The notes beneath the pieces are model-generated. The model did no database searches. It was not told the origin of the DNA and saw only the letters and a list, made by a program, of their open reading frames with translations. This document shows positions 17,542 through 27,696 of a DNA stretch of 64,000 nt, in pieces. The stretch is taken from the NCBI GenBank assembly GCA_050789255.1, contig JBOZRQ010000060.1, forward strand, positions 248,001 to 312,000. Direction: 5' to 3'. Numbering within the stretch: the first letter of the stretch is position 1; each line of letters starts with the position of its first letter. This stretch comes from JBOZRQ01 sp050789255. GTDB taxonomy: Bacteria > Bacillota > Sulfobacillia > Symbiobacteriales > Symbiobacteriaceae. Both the position numbers and the translations under genes were made by a program.

Positions 17542-19344
17542 GTGAGCAGACGTTTGACCCGCAGCGAAGTGCCCGCTGATCAGACCTGGAACCTCGCCGA
17601 CCTCTTCGCCGATCTTTCCTCCTGGGAAAAGGAGTTGGAGGCAATCGACAGCGAGCTGCCCTCGCTGGCTGCCTTCAAGGGGAGCCTGGGGGAGAGCGCC
17701 CTGCGCTTCAAGGACTGCCTCAATGCCCAGGAGGCGTTGTACGAGCGCCTGGTCCGGCTGTTTACCTACGCCAGCCTCCGCCTGTCGGAAGACGGCACCG
17801 ATCCCGTCAACCAGGCGGCCTTCGGCAAGGTGAGCGCCCTGGCGGCGAAGTGGGATGCCGGGACCGCCTTCATCAAGTCCGAGATTCTCGCCCTGCCGGT
17901 CGGAACCGTCGAGCGGTTTGTCACCGAGGACTCGGAACTGGCCTCGCTGCGGTTCTATCTCGACAAGATGCTCAAGACCCGCCCACACCAGCTCTCCGAG
18001 GAGACCGAGGTCGCCCTGGCAGCGCTGGGCGAGGTCCACGGCGCCCCCTACCTGACCTACGAGCGCGCCAAGAGCTCCGACATGCAGTTCCCGTCGTTCA
18101 TGGACGGCGAAGGGAAGGAGCGGGAGCTCTCCTTTGCGCTGTATGAGGACGCCTACGAGGATTCCGCGGACCTGACGACCCGCCGGAACGCCTACGCCGC
18201 CTTCGTCAAGGGGCTGAAGGGGTACCAGAACACCCTCGCCGCCACCTTCGCCACGGAGATCAAGAAGAACGTGACGCTGGCCCGCCTGCGCAAGTACCCC
18301 TCGGCCACCGAGATGCTGCTGGAGTCCCACCTGGTGACCACCGAGGCGTACAACAACGTCCTCGACATCATCCAGGCGGAGCTGGCGCCGCACATGCGCC
18401 GGTATGCCGCCCTGCGCAAGCGGGTGCTGGGGCTTGACAAGATGCTCTACTGCGACATTGAGGCGCCGATCGACCCGTCCTTCAACCCCAAGATCAGCTA
18501 CGAGGAGGCCTCGGACCTGATCCTGGAGGCCCTCTCAGTGATGGGGCCGGAGTACGGCAAGATCATGCGGACCGCCTTGAAGGAGCGCTGGGTCGACCTG
18601 GCCGACAACGTGGGCAAGTCGACCGGTGCCTTCTGCTCTTCGCCCTACGGCAATCACTCCTACATCCTGATCACCTGGACGGACTCGGCCCGCGGCGCCC
18701 TCGTCCTGGCCCACGAGCTCGGCCACGCCGGGCACTTCGAGCTGGCCAACCGCTACCAGCGCCTTGCCAATACCGAGCCCTCCATGTTCTTCGTGGAGGC
18801 GCCCTCGACCATCAACGAGCTGCTGGTGGGCCAGCACATGATGGCCAAGAGCGAGGACGTGCGGATGCGCCGCTGGGTGATCATGCAGTTCCTGGCGACC
18901 TACCACCATAACTTTGTCCGCCATCTGCTGGAGGGCGAGCTGCAGCGCCGGGTCTACGCCAAAGCTGAGGCGGGTGAGCCCATCACCGCTCAGACGCTCT
19001 CAAAGACCAAGGGCGAGATCCTCGAGCAGTTCTGGGGCGACGCGGTGGAGATCGACGACGGCGCCCGCCTGACCTGGATGCGCCAGCCGCACTACTACAT
19101 GGGGCTCTACCCGTACACCTACTCGGCGGGCCTCACGCTGGCCACGGCGGTGGCCCAGCTGATCCGGGAGGAGGGGCAGCCCGCCGTGGAGCGCTGGCTC
19201 CAGGTCCTCAAGGCCGGCGGTACCCGCGGGCCGCTGGAGCTCGCAGCGATGGCCGGGGTCGACATGTCAAAGCCCGACGCCATCCGCAAGGCTGTGTCCT
19301 ACGTTGGCTCGCTCGTCGATGAGCTGGAGGCGAGTTTCCGTTAA
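17542..19344 (+). CDS. pepF: M3 family oligoendopeptidase F
   Basis: This 600-residue cytoplasmic zinc peptidase has the usual family length. The active site HELGHAGHFEL is near residue 391, and the downstream Glu ligand lies in FVEAPSTINE. The start is a GTG with AAAGGAG about 8 bases upstream. PepF enzymes cut peptides of roughly 7-17 residues and help with peptide turnover. The amidase gene is divergent across a gap of 250 bases that contains a CATGGG/CCCATG hairpin near 17393-17412. A paralogue of identical length lies at 50355-52157. A strong terminator follows. Confidence 0.92.
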   Translation: MSRRLTRSEVPADQTWNLADLFADLSSWEKELEAIDSELPSLAAFKGSLGESALRFKDCLNAQEALYERLVRLFTYASLRLSEDGTDPVNQAAFGKVSALAAKWDAGTAFIKSEILALPVGTVERFVTEDSELASLRFYLDKMLKTRPHQLSEETEVALAALGEVHGAPYLTYERAKSSDMQFPSFMDGEGKERELSFALYEDAYEDSADLTTRRNAYAAFVKGLKGYQNTLAATFATEIKKNVTLARLRKYPSATEMLLESHLVTTEAYNNVLDIIQAELAPHMRRYAALRKRVLGLDKMLYCDIEAPIDPSFNPKISYEEASDLILEALSVMGPEYGKIMRTALKERWVDLADNVGKSTGAFCSSPYGNHSYILITWTDSARGALVLAHELGHAGHFELANRYQRLANTEPSMFFVEAPSTINELLVGQHMMAKSEDVRMRRWVIMQFLATYHHNFVRHLLEGELQRRVYAKAEAGEPITAQTLSKTKGEILEQFWGDAVEIDDGARLTWMRQPHYYMGLYPYTYSAGLTLATAVAQLIREEGQPAVERWLQVLKAGGTRGPLELAAMAGVDMSKPDAIRKAVSYVGSLVDELEASFR

Positions 19345-19351
19345 GCTAGTC

Positions 19352-19378
19352 GGGCTCCCGGGCGGCGCCCGGGAGCCC
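19352..19378 (+). terminator. Terminator of pepF (first copy)
   Basis: The perfect hairpin GGGCTCCCGGG/CCCGGGAGCCC lies 7 bases after the stop and is followed by a pyrimidine-rich CTCTTCTCTT tract. Confidence 0.85.
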
Positions 19379-19406
19379 TCTTCTCTTAAAAGGGGGCGAA
19401 CTAGGC

Positions 19407-19625
19407 ATGGCGACCGGGCCCCGGGCGCTTACCGTACCAACGGACTTGGCTGAAGCGCTTGACCGTGACGCGGAGGCCAAGCGGATCTTTGACGGGCTTT
19501 CCTACAGCCACCGGCGGGAGTATGTGGTGTGGATCGAGCAGGCCAAAAGGGCCGAGACCCGGGCGGGGCGGGTCGCCAAGACCCTCGCCATGCTGAAGGA
19601 GGCGGGATCCGGGAGCAGGGCTTGA
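19407..19625 (+). CDS. YdeI/OmpD-associated-family small protein
   Basis: The 72 residues match the C-terminal module of YdeI/OmdA-type proteins, with the hallmark LSYSHRREYVVWIEQAKR and a following ETRAGRVAKTLAML helix. Family members are usually 140-200 residues with an extra N-terminal domain, so this is a minimal stand-alone version. The ATG lies just after the pepF terminator with a GGGGG-type ribosome site. The molecular role of the family is poorly defined (bacteriocin tolerance has been suggested for some members). Confidence 0.75.
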   Translation: MATGPRALTVPTDLAEALDRDAEAKRIFDGLSYSHRREYVVWIEQAKRAETRAGRVAKTLAMLKEAGSGSRA

Positions 19626-19869
19626 CCATGCCGGTTTGCGGTAAATTGGGGACAGTCGCCCCGGGGAAAACCATACCAAATTTCCGTGACTTCCCTCTCC
19701 CAGGCCTCATGCACCATGACTTTCTCGTGCTGTTCGACCGGATTTGACGTCAGACGAGTCAATTCGACGCTTCTCGACACTGCAAAACACCTGGAACCTC
19801 GATTGCGGCTAGTGTTCAAGTAAATTTGATACAGTCGTGCGAGGGGTGGACTGTAGCAGAAATACGTGA

Positions 19870-19896
19870 GAGGGGAGGCCAACTCGGCCTCCCCTC
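19870..19896. terminator. Bidirectional hairpin after the GNAT gene
   Basis: The perfect 11-base-pair hairpin GAGGGGAGGCC/GGCCTCCCCTC lies 4 bases past the stop of the minus-strand acetyltransferase. T tracts on either side are weak. The gap 19626-19869 contains no other recognised feature. Confidence 0.6.
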
Positions 19897-19900
19897 GTCT

Positions 19901-20332
19901 TCAGGTCAGATCCTTTGCGTACATGTGTTGGGTTTTGATCAGCCTGTACCCCAGCCCCGGGTAGAACTGGTGAGCTTCCGGGCGAACCACGTTGGAGCGC
20001 AGCCTGATGGATGAATATCCCCGGCTTTGTGCCCACGCCTCCGCCTGCGCCACCAGCGCTCGACCCACGCCCTGCCGGCGGCATGACTGGTCCACGACAA
20101 TCCCCTCGATCTCCACAGACGACTCCAGCGCAAGCGTGTGGTAGACATGCACGTGCACCCAGCCGACCACGCGCCCGTCATCGGCCTCTGCGACATACAG
20201 GCCTCGGTCCGGGTCTCCCGCGAACTTCAGAAACCGGGGCAGAACCTGCTCCGTCGATGTGGGATACCCCCACTGGCCGCACAGCACGGCCACGGCTGGC
20301 ATGTCGTCTGCATCCATCTCTCGGATCTGCAT
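19901..20332 (-). CDS. GNAT family N-acetyltransferase
   Basis: The 143-residue protein shows the GNAT fold. The substrate side is at the N-terminus (MQIREMDADDMPAV), VGWVHVHV is strand 4, and the acetyl-CoA pyrophosphate loop is GIVVDQSCRRQGVGRALV (R-x2-G-x-G/A). SIRLRSNVVRPEAHQFYPGL forms the end of the fold. It transfers an acetyl group from acetyl-CoA to an unknown amine. It lies downstream of the frameshifted VOC gene on the same strand. Confidence 0.88.
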   Translation of the reverse strand: MQIREMDADDMPAVAVLCGQWGYPTSTEQVLPRFLKFAGDPDRGLYVAEADDGRVVGWVHVHVYHTLALESSVEIEGIVVDQSCRRQGVGRALVAQAEAWAQSRGYSSIRLRSNVVRPEAHQFYPGLGYRLIKTQHMYAKDLT

Positions 20333-20415
20333 CGAAGATCCCCGCTTTCCCCCGGATTTCTAATCCAGTTCGACACGAAGCCCAGCAATCTCCCTGCCCG
20401 GGCCCGTAATCCCGC

Positions 20416-20925
20416 TCAGCCCGACGTGGTAATGCGCTCGGCGGTCCCTGGCACCAGCCGGACTTCGGCGCCCGGCAAGGCTACCACGTAGCCGTCACGC
20501 CCTGCCGGACGTAGCTCGACGTCCTTTGGTCAACCCGGCCATGGCCCAGGACCACTTGCCGTTCTCCTGCTGCTGACCACGCCGCACCGGTTCCGCAACG
20601 GGCAGTCCAGCGGTGCGCAAGCGGGCCACGGTCGCATCCAGGTCCGCGACCTCCACGGCGAACGAGGTGACCCCGCCTCCGGCCTTGACGACATCTGCCG
20701 TCGTGAAAACCAGGTCAGGGTATCGCTGCTGGCGCTCCGCCTGTACCCGTTCAAAGGCATCCATGTCAAGGGCGCCGATCACTTCCCAGTAGGTGCGTCC
20801 GTTACGGCTGAAGGCCGTCCGGGTGCCCTGCGACGGGGTCGATCGGACGATGGTCATCGAGAACCCTAGCTGGCCGTAATCCCGTAGGGCCGCATCCAGG
20901 TCTGGCACATGGTGTGTCAGGTGGT
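20416..20925 (-). pseudogene. Frameshifted VOC (glyoxalase-like) family gene
   Basis: From 20925 down the frame reads as a VOC/glyoxalase_3 domain (FDHLTHHVPDLDAALRDYG at the start, later KWSWAMAGL). It then stops at 20495 after a nonsensical basic tail. A different frame that begins at the same place, around 20527, continues as KDVELRPAGRDGYVVALPGA and runs to a TGA at 20416-20418. This restores a plausible C-terminus and implies a one-base frameshift. The 5' end is also abnormal: the domain begins inside the terminator hairpin of the upstream S9 peptidase, and the only in-frame start is a GTG at 20908 within the domain. Both ends suggest a decayed gene. Confidence 0.6.
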
Positions 20926-20928
20926 CAA

Positions 20929-20952
20929 ACGGGAGGCCAAATGGCCTCCCGT
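20929..20952 (-). terminator. Terminator of the S9 peptidase gene
   Basis: The hairpin ACGGGAGGCC/GGCCTCCCGT has a short loop and is followed on the minus strand by TTTG. It lies 15 bases after the S9 stop codon. Confidence 0.7.
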
Positions 20953-20967
20953 ATGCTGTGCTAAGCC

Positions 20968-23160
20968 CTATTCCTGATCCGGGTAGCCCTCGGCGGTGGT
21001 GTCGTCCAGGGCGATGCCGCCGTATTGGGCGAACCAGTTGCACAGGCGGCGGACCCGGTCGATCATGCGGCGGGGCCGGCTCAGCGCATGCCACTCGCCC
21101 TGGTAGACGATCAGTTGGGTCGGGACGCCCCGCTTCTTCAGGCCGATATACATCTGCTCCGACTCGACCAGCGGGCAGCGCCAGTCGTGCTCGCCGGCCA
21201 TGATCAGCGTCGGCGTCTTGATGTTGGCCAGGCCCGAGGCGGGCGAGGAGTTCCGGTAGGTCTCGGGGTTCTGCCAGGGCACCCCCATGTCGTCCTGCCA
21301 CCAGAGATGGCAGTCGTCGGTGCCGTAGGACATCAGGTAGTTCCACATGCCATGCTCGCTGGCCGCCGCACGGAAGCGGTCGGTGTGGCCCACGGCCCAG
21401 TTGGTCATGATGCCGCCCTGGCTGAAGCCGGTGACGTAGAGGCGGGAGGGGTCGGCCCAGCCCTTGGCCACCAGGGCGTCCACGCCGGCCTCCAGGTCGG
21501 CGTGCTCTGCGGGGCCCCACTTGCTGCGGATCGACTCGCAGAAGGCCTCGCCATAGCTGATCGAGCCGTGGTAGTTGACCATCAGCACCAGGTAGCCCAT
21601 GCCGGCCCAGTACTGGCGCAGGAACTGGAAGTTGGGGGCGTCGTAGGCCATCGGCCCGCCGTGGATCGAGACGATCAGCGGGGCGGGGCCGGACTCGGGC
21701 TTCCAGCCGTGGGGGACCGCCAGCAGCGCCTCCACCGTGTCGCCGTAGCTGCCGGTGAACTCAATGCGCTCATAGCGGGAGAGGACACGGTCACCGAGCA
21801 GCTCGCCGTTGACCGCCGTCAGGCGCACCGGGTCGGCGCCGGCGGGGTTGTCCACGGGCAGGGCGTGCAGGTCGGGGCCGGTCAGCGGGCTGTCAATGTT
21901 CAGTACCAGGCGCCCGGCGGCGGCAGCGAGGACGCCGGCCTCCTGGAACCGGTCCGTCGGATAGATGAAGCGGGCGGGCTCATTCAGCGAGACCCGCAGC
22001 ACCCGGGTCTGGCCGCGGTCGCCGGCTTGGATCAGCAGGGCGCCGTTGTCCACCCAGGTCGGGCTGCCCATCATGGTGCGGTCAAGCCCCTCGGTGAGGA
22101 CCCGGTACGGGGTCTTCTTCACCGGCACCGGGTAGCGGCGGGCGTTCTCGAACACGTCGACCCCGGGCGCCAGTTCGGGCACGACCCCGCCGATCTCGGC
22201 GAAGCCCTCGCCCACGCAGGCAGCCAGGTCCGCTACGGGCTCAGCGGCGTCCACACCGATGGCCAACACATGGCGGAGCTTGTAAGCGTTCTCCGGCACC
22301 AGGGCGGAGACGAAGGCGATGTTCTTGGCGTCCGGCGACCAGACGGGTCCGAAGGCGTTCACATCGCCGAAGGTGAGCCGGCGGGCCTCGCTGCCGTCGG
22401 GCTTGATCAGCCACAGGTCGCGGCGCCGATTGGCGTCGGGATTGCCGGTGCGGTTGCTGGCGAAGGCGATCCACTGGCCGTCGGGGGACCACTGGGGCTC
22501 GCCCTCATCGCAGGTCCCCTCGGTCAGCTGCATGGTCTCACGGGTGGTCACATCCACCACGTGCAGGTGCGTGCAGACTTCGTCGAGGAAGCCCCGGCCG
22601 TCGGCCTTGTGCTGCATGCGGCGCAGCTGGATCGGGCCGCGCTCCTCGCCCCGGATCGCCTCCAGGTAGCTCTGCTGCGCCTTGGTCGGGGTGCGGGCGG
22701 CCAGGACGAGGCGCTGCGAGTCGGGCGCCCAGTCAAAGCTGCTGACGCCCTCGGGCAGGTTGGTCACCTGGCGGGGCTCGCCGCCACGGGACAGGTCGAA
22801 GATCCAGACCTGGGTCTTGGGCTTGCCGTTCTTGGGCTTCTCATCCTTGCCCTCATCGGCGGGCTTCTCGGAGATCTCCAGCTCGGTCTCCCGGGTGGAG
22901 AGGAAGGCCAGGTACCGGCCGTCGGGCGAGAAGGCGGGGGCGGCGTCCCGGCTCAAACCCCGGGTCAGCCGGTACGGAGCGGCGCTGCCGTCGGTATCCA
23001 CCAGCCACAGGTTGGTGTAGTGGTCGTTCTTGGACTTGCGGGCGCCGCGCTGCACGTAGACGGCGCGCTTGCCGTCCGGTGAGATGGCTACGTGGGCGAT
23101 GGTGTTCCACAGGTAGTAGTCGGCCAGGCGCAAAGACTTCGGTGACGTGCCTTCTGCCAT
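20968..23160 (-). CDS. S9 family (prolyl oligopeptidase-type) serine peptidase
   Basis: This 730-residue cytoplasmic enzyme has an N-terminal TolB/WD-like propeller (repeats such as AISPDGKRAVYV, AFSPDGRYLAFL and QWSPDGQWIAFA, residues about 20-320). The C-terminal alpha/beta hydrolase domain runs from about 490 to 710. The nucleophile lies in GFSQGG (near residue 576), the oxyanion loop in SIHGGPMAYD, and the catalytic His in EWHALSRP. The layout fits acylaminoacyl-peptidases and dipeptidyl peptidases of family S9C. There is no signal peptide. The ATG has GGGGGAG upstream. Confidence 0.9.
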   Translation of the reverse strand: MAEGTSPKSLRLADYYLWNTIAHVAISPDGKRAVYVQRGARKSKNDHYTNLWLVDTDGSAAPYRLTRGLSRDAAPAFSPDGRYLAFLSTRETELEISEKPADEGKDEKPKNGKPKTQVWIFDLSRGGEPRQVTNLPEGVSSFDWAPDSQRLVLAARTPTKAQQSYLEAIRGEERGPIQLRRMQHKADGRGFLDEVCTHLHVVDVTTRETMQLTEGTCDEGEPQWSPDGQWIAFASNRTGNPDANRRRDLWLIKPDGSEARRLTFGDVNAFGPVWSPDAKNIAFVSALVPENAYKLRHVLAIGVDAAEPVADLAACVGEGFAEIGGVVPELAPGVDVFENARRYPVPVKKTPYRVLTEGLDRTMMGSPTWVDNGALLIQAGDRGQTRVLRVSLNEPARFIYPTDRFQEAGVLAAAAGRLVLNIDSPLTGPDLHALPVDNPAGADPVRLTAVNGELLGDRVLSRYERIEFTGSYGDTVEALLAVPHGWKPESGPAPLIVSIHGGPMAYDAPNFQFLRQYWAGMGYLVLMVNYHGSISYGEAFCESIRSKWGPAEHADLEAGVDALVAKGWADPSRLYVTGFSQGGIMTNWAVGHTDRFRAAASEHGMWNYLMSYGTDDCHLWWQDDMGVPWQNPETYRNSSPASGLANIKTPTLIMAGEHDWRCPLVESEQMYIGLKKRGVPTQLIVYQGEWHALSRPRRMIDRVRRLCNWFAQYGGIALDDTTAEGYPDQE

Positions 23161-23318
23161 AAGATCGGGGCTCCCCCTATCGGATACTTCGTTACCTGAA
23201 ATATATTAGCTGTTTGAATGGCCCAGACCTGCTGATTTGGTTACGAATACGGGCCAACAGTCTATTCCCGTCTACTCTTTCGTCCTATACAATTACGATC
23301 GGAAGGAGGCATCACAGC

Positions 23319-24722
<1,404 letters not shown>

Positions 24723-24740
24723 AGCCAGCATATGAACTGA

Positions 24741-24769
24741 GCCATCCTCCGTACCGGGGGATGGCTCTG
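24741..24769 (+). terminator. Terminator of aspA
   Basis: The hairpin AGCCATCC/GGATGGCT begins 18 bases after the stop. The T tract is weak (TCTGCTGT). Confidence 0.6.
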
Positions 24770-24879
24770 CTGTAGAGGGCCTTGGGGCTTGTAGGCGGCC
24801 CGTTGTTTGACGGGTTTGCGCCGGAGTCGGCGGGGGATATGCACCCTTGCATACCCTCCGTAACTTTTGGGAAGCAGGG

Positions 24880-24970
24880 GTAAGCCCGCAAACAGGCATT
24901 CTTCCGTCCACAATCTTCCGGAGAGGCCCAAAATAGGGGGTTTGAGGCCTTAAAGGGGTCTCTCCGGAAG
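24880..24970. repeat. Dispersed repeat unit with long hairpin (copy A)
   Basis: The segment GCCCGCAAACAGGCATTC followed by TTCCGTCCACAATCTTCC recurs in degenerate form at 39456-39498 and 39507-39552. It runs into a 15-base-pair stem: 24915-24929 pairs with 24956-24970 with one G-T wobble, around a 26-base loop. The shared order of a conserved block and then a hairpin suggests a family of structured intergenic elements. Confidence 0.55.
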
Positions 24971-25079
24971 AATGTGAACACGTTTTCGCGGTTTTCGGCC
25001 GAGGCCACCTTTCAATTTCTACCTGAGCTGCAGACTCGGTCATCGGGTTTTCCCTGCTAACCCAGCGAGGAGGGCGTGC

Positions 25080-26039
25080 ATGACAAACACTGTTCCGGTC
25101 TCCCATTCACTCCTGAGCGCAGAGGCACTGGCCCGTCAGATCTCAGTGGACTACGCTCTGGCGGGTCCCGTCACGGCTGCCCTCGTCTCTCCCGGGGTTA
25201 ACGATACCTACCAGGTCATGAGCGGCCAGCAGTCCAGCTACTACCGGGTCTACCGTGCCGGCCTGCGTTCCAGGCAGGATGTGCAGTTTGAGGTGGATCT
25301 GCTCCTTCACCTTCAGGCCGAGGGTGTGCAGGTCTCCGTCCCCATCGCAAAGAGGGACGGCTCGCACATCACCGAGATTGCCGCTCCCGAGGGGCTGCGG
25401 TACGGCGTCCTGTTTACCAGCGCCCCTGGCAAAGTCTTGGAGTACGTGGAGGAGGACGCCTTCCAGTACGGTCGTGCAGTTGCCCGGCTCCACACCGCCA
25501 TGGACACGTTTCAGCCGGCAACAGCCCGTTTCCACCTCGATCTCGACCACTTGCTGGAGCAGCCCCTGCGGACCATTGAGCCCTATGCCAAGGAGCTAGG
25601 GCTGTGGCAGTTCTACGCTGACCTGGGAGACCGCCTTCGTCGTCACGTCTCTGCGGTCGCCGATCAATTGGAGCAGGGCATCTGCCACGGGGATCTGCAC
25701 GGCCACAACGTACATAAGGCAGAGGACGGAGCACTCACCCTCTTCGACTTTGACTGCGGCGGCCCGGGCTGGCGGGCTTACGACCTGTCGGTCTACCGTT
25801 GGGCGGTGGGGCGCCACGCCAAGAACCTTGACCCGTGGGATGCGTTTCTCAAGGGTTACAGCACCCTTCGGGAGGTCCGTCAGCCGGACCTGCAGATCAT
25901 CCCGGTCTTCGTGGGCATCCGCAACTTCTGGCTCCTGGGGCTTCACGCCAATCAGGTCAACCAGCGTGGGACAGCCTCGGTTCGCATGTGGGTGGAAGGC
26001 GCGGCGAAGGTCCTGCAGAACCTCGAACTGTCTCGGTAA
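25080..26039 (+). CDS. Phosphotransferase of the APH/homoserine kinase type
   Basis: The 319-residue kinase-like protein has the catalytic loop CHGDLHGHNVH and the metal motif LFDFDCGG. The glycine-poor N-lobe (SPGVNDTYQV) resembles homoserine kinase II and SrkA/YihE-type enzymes. The ATG has GAGGAGG 6 bases upstream. The substrate is unknown. It is transcribed alone, downstream of a repeat-rich gap, and shares a terminator with the convergent lipoprotein gene. Confidence 0.8.
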   Translation: MTNTVPVSHSLLSAEALARQISVDYALAGPVTAALVSPGVNDTYQVMSGQQSSYYRVYRAGLRSRQDVQFEVDLLLHLQAEGVQVSVPIAKRDGSHITEIAAPEGLRYGVLFTSAPGKVLEYVEEDAFQYGRAVARLHTAMDTFQPATARFHLDLDHLLEQPLRTIEPYAKELGLWQFYADLGDRLRRHVSAVADQLEQGICHGDLHGHNVHKAEDGALTLFDFDCGGPGWRAYDLSVYRWAVGRHAKNLDPWDAFLKGYSTLREVRQPDLQIIPVFVGIRNFWLLGLHANQVNQRGTASVRMWVEGAAKVLQNLELSR

Positions 26040-26093
26040 GTGCTGGAAAACCACCGCCTTGGGGAGTCCCGTACGAAAGTCGGACCAAAAGAT

Positions 26094-26132
26094 AGGGGCC
26101 ACTTTCTGGCGATACACCAGGAAGTGGCCCCT
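26094..26132. terminator. Bidirectional terminator
   Basis: AGGGGCCACTT pairs perfectly with AAGTGGCCCCT, and an inner CTGG/CCAG pair extends the stem. On the minus strand the hairpin is followed by ATCTTTTGG, serving the lipoprotein gene upstream. On the plus side the tract is GTCTTC. Confidence 0.75.
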
Positions 26133-26160
26133 GTCTTCACTTGTGGATGGACTCTGCCCG

Positions 26161-26994
26161 TCATTGACCGGACGGTGGGCTCGAGACCGATAGGACCTTC
26201 CCCGTAAGAGCATCGACGATGACTTTGCCCGCTGGACGCTGATCACTCTTACTGATCAAGTCTATCAGCCAGACAGGCAGTTCCTTGGCTCCCTCGGTGG
26301 GAAGGTCCAACCGGTGCTTCTCGACCAAGCGGGCGGACTTGACCTCGACATTCTGAGTCCCCTGCAACGCCGCCTGGACCGCTTTCTCCTTGCTGACATA
26401 CTTGCCCGGCGTCTTGTCTATGCGAAGCATTTTGGGGGGATACTCGTCTGCACGAACATAGAAAACCAGTTTCTCGCCATCGAAGTGAACCGCTTCCACC
26501 ACCCAGGCCGAGTGTTTCTCGGTCTTACCGTTCACCTCGATCTCGACGGCCCCTTCAAAGCGGACCTGCCAGCCCGCCCATCCCTCGACCTGGGACTGAG
26601 GATCTGCGGATTGGGCTGCCTTAACGGCGGCCTCCTCGGAGACCTGGGGTTGTGCAGGTGTCTTGTCGACGCGGAGGACTTTTGGGGGGTACTCGTCCGC
26701 GGTCACATAGATGACAAGTTTCTCCCCATCTTTGTGCGTAGCTTCGACCACCCACACCGTCCGTTTCTCCGTTTTGCCGCCAACCTCCAGCATCATGTCT
26801 TCGGCCAACCGTACTTGCCAGGTCGCCCATCCCTCCACACCGGCCCGCGGATCAGCCGACTTCGCTGCGTTTACGGCAGCCTCTTCAGACACCTTCGGCT
26901 CCTGCGTTTTCGGATGTTCCTCGGAAGGCTTCGGGGTCTGCGACGAGCACCCCGTCAGTAGGAGCAGCACAAGCAGAATGGCGAACCGCTTCAT
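26161..26994 (-). CDS. Lipoprotein with two tandem PepSY-like repeats
   Basis: The 277-residue product begins with a lipoprotein signal (MKRFAILLVLLLLTGC). Two near-identical repeats of about 80 residues follow (about 35-115 and 116-195). Each has VSEEAAVxAAxSADP, then VEGWAxWQVR, VWVVEA or AWVVEA, and ADEYPPKxLRxDKTP. A third related but divergent unit (YVSKEKAVQAALQG to VDALTGKVLSV) ends the protein. The layout resembles PepSY/YpeB-type extracellular domains that inhibit peptidases. The recent duplication is visible at both protein and DNA level. Function unknown. Confidence 0.7.
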   Translation of the reverse strand: MKRFAILLVLLLLTGCSSQTPKPSEEHPKTQEPKVSEEAAVNAAKSADPRAGVEGWATWQVRLAEDMMLEVGGKTEKRTVWVVEATHKDGEKLVIYVTADEYPPKVLRVDKTPAQPQVSEEAAVKAAQSADPQSQVEGWAGWQVRFEGAVEIEVNGKTEKHSAWVVEAVHFDGEKLVFYVRADEYPPKMLRIDKTPGKYVSKEKAVQAALQGTQNVEVKSARLVEKHRLDLPTEGAKELPVWLIDLISKSDQRPAGKVIVDALTGKVLSVSSPPSGQ

Positions 26995-27129
26995 ACCTCA
27001 AACTGACCTCCTAGCACACGTCGGTCTAGGGATCTCACGGAGTTCTGATAAGTATGACGACTTAGGGGTCCCTCTGGTTTCATCATCCGCTGAGCAATGA
27101 GTTCCGCTGCCGGCTGATACGTCAGTCGC

Positions 27130-27678
27130 CTATTTGCTTCCGGCCTTCAGAAATGCACGAGACGGCAGATCGAAGACCGACGACACACCGGAAGCTGAAT
27201 GGAGGGTCAGCCGCTGGTCTTGCTCCGATACAATCCGCACCGCTCCGGCTTTCGATGGTGTGACGAACCGCTGCACACTCACCGGTTCGAGGGTGGGGGA
27301 GGTGACCGCTACGATGACGACCCCCTGAGCCGGGTCGTCAGGGAGTGCCCCGGCGTATACCTGGACGTACTGCCCGCTGATAACGCCTTGCCACTGGTTC
27401 TTTACTGTGATAGCTGCCGCGGGCAAGGGAGCCTGCCCCTCCTCAATAATCCCCGTGGGCCACGGTTCATCAGGAGTCGCTACAGGACGAGCTGCTACGG
27501 CGTCGGGTTTCGGCAACCGGGCCGACTGCCCCCGAAGGTCCTCATATCGCTTCTGGATCAGCCACTTCTCGGTGGCAGCGATGGAGTGTTCCGCGAAGGC
27601 GCCGTAGATGACTACCGTTCCCAGGACTAGCAGTCCCGCAAGTGCGGCTGGCCTGGTCCTATGATTGAGCAAACGCAT
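27130..27678 (-). CDS. Single-pass membrane protein of unknown function
   Basis: The 182-residue protein has one N-terminal helix (AALAGLLVLGTVVIYGAFA) and an extracellular part ending in a beta-rich segment. A Pro-rich linker lies near residue 55-90. AAAGGTGG precedes the ATG. It starts 18 bases after the stop of the secreted gene at 27697, so the two are probably co-transcribed. The family is not recognised. Confidence 0.6.
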   Translation of the reverse strand: MRLLNHRTRPAALAGLLVLGTVVIYGAFAEHSIAATEKWLIQKRYEDLRGQSARLPKPDAVAARPVATPDEPWPTGIIEEGQAPLPAAAITVKNQWQGVISGQYVQVYAGALPDDPAQGVVIVAVTSPTLEPVSVQRFVTPSKAGAVRIVSEQDQRLTLHSASGVSSVFDLPSRAFLKAGSK

Positions 27679-27696
27679 AGCGGAGGACCACCTTTC

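Larger units (their letters stand above)
24723..25079. other. Repeat-containing gap after aspA
   Basis: The gap holds the aspA terminator (24741-24769), a dispersed repeat unit (24880-24921) and a 15-base-pair hairpin (24915-24970). No coding frame is supported. The last 100 bases are the leader of the phosphotransferase gene. Confidence 0.6.

Noticed and set aside
19502..19882. Minus-strand gene after the YdeI-like gene
   Set aside because: It overlaps the YdeI-like gene in antisense, lacks a ribosome site and family, and ends in low-complexity sequence.
20495..21520. A VOC protein extended upstream through the S9 peptidase gene
   Set aside because: The upstream part is antisense-frame noise within the S9 gene. 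Only the part after 20925 reads as a VOC domain.
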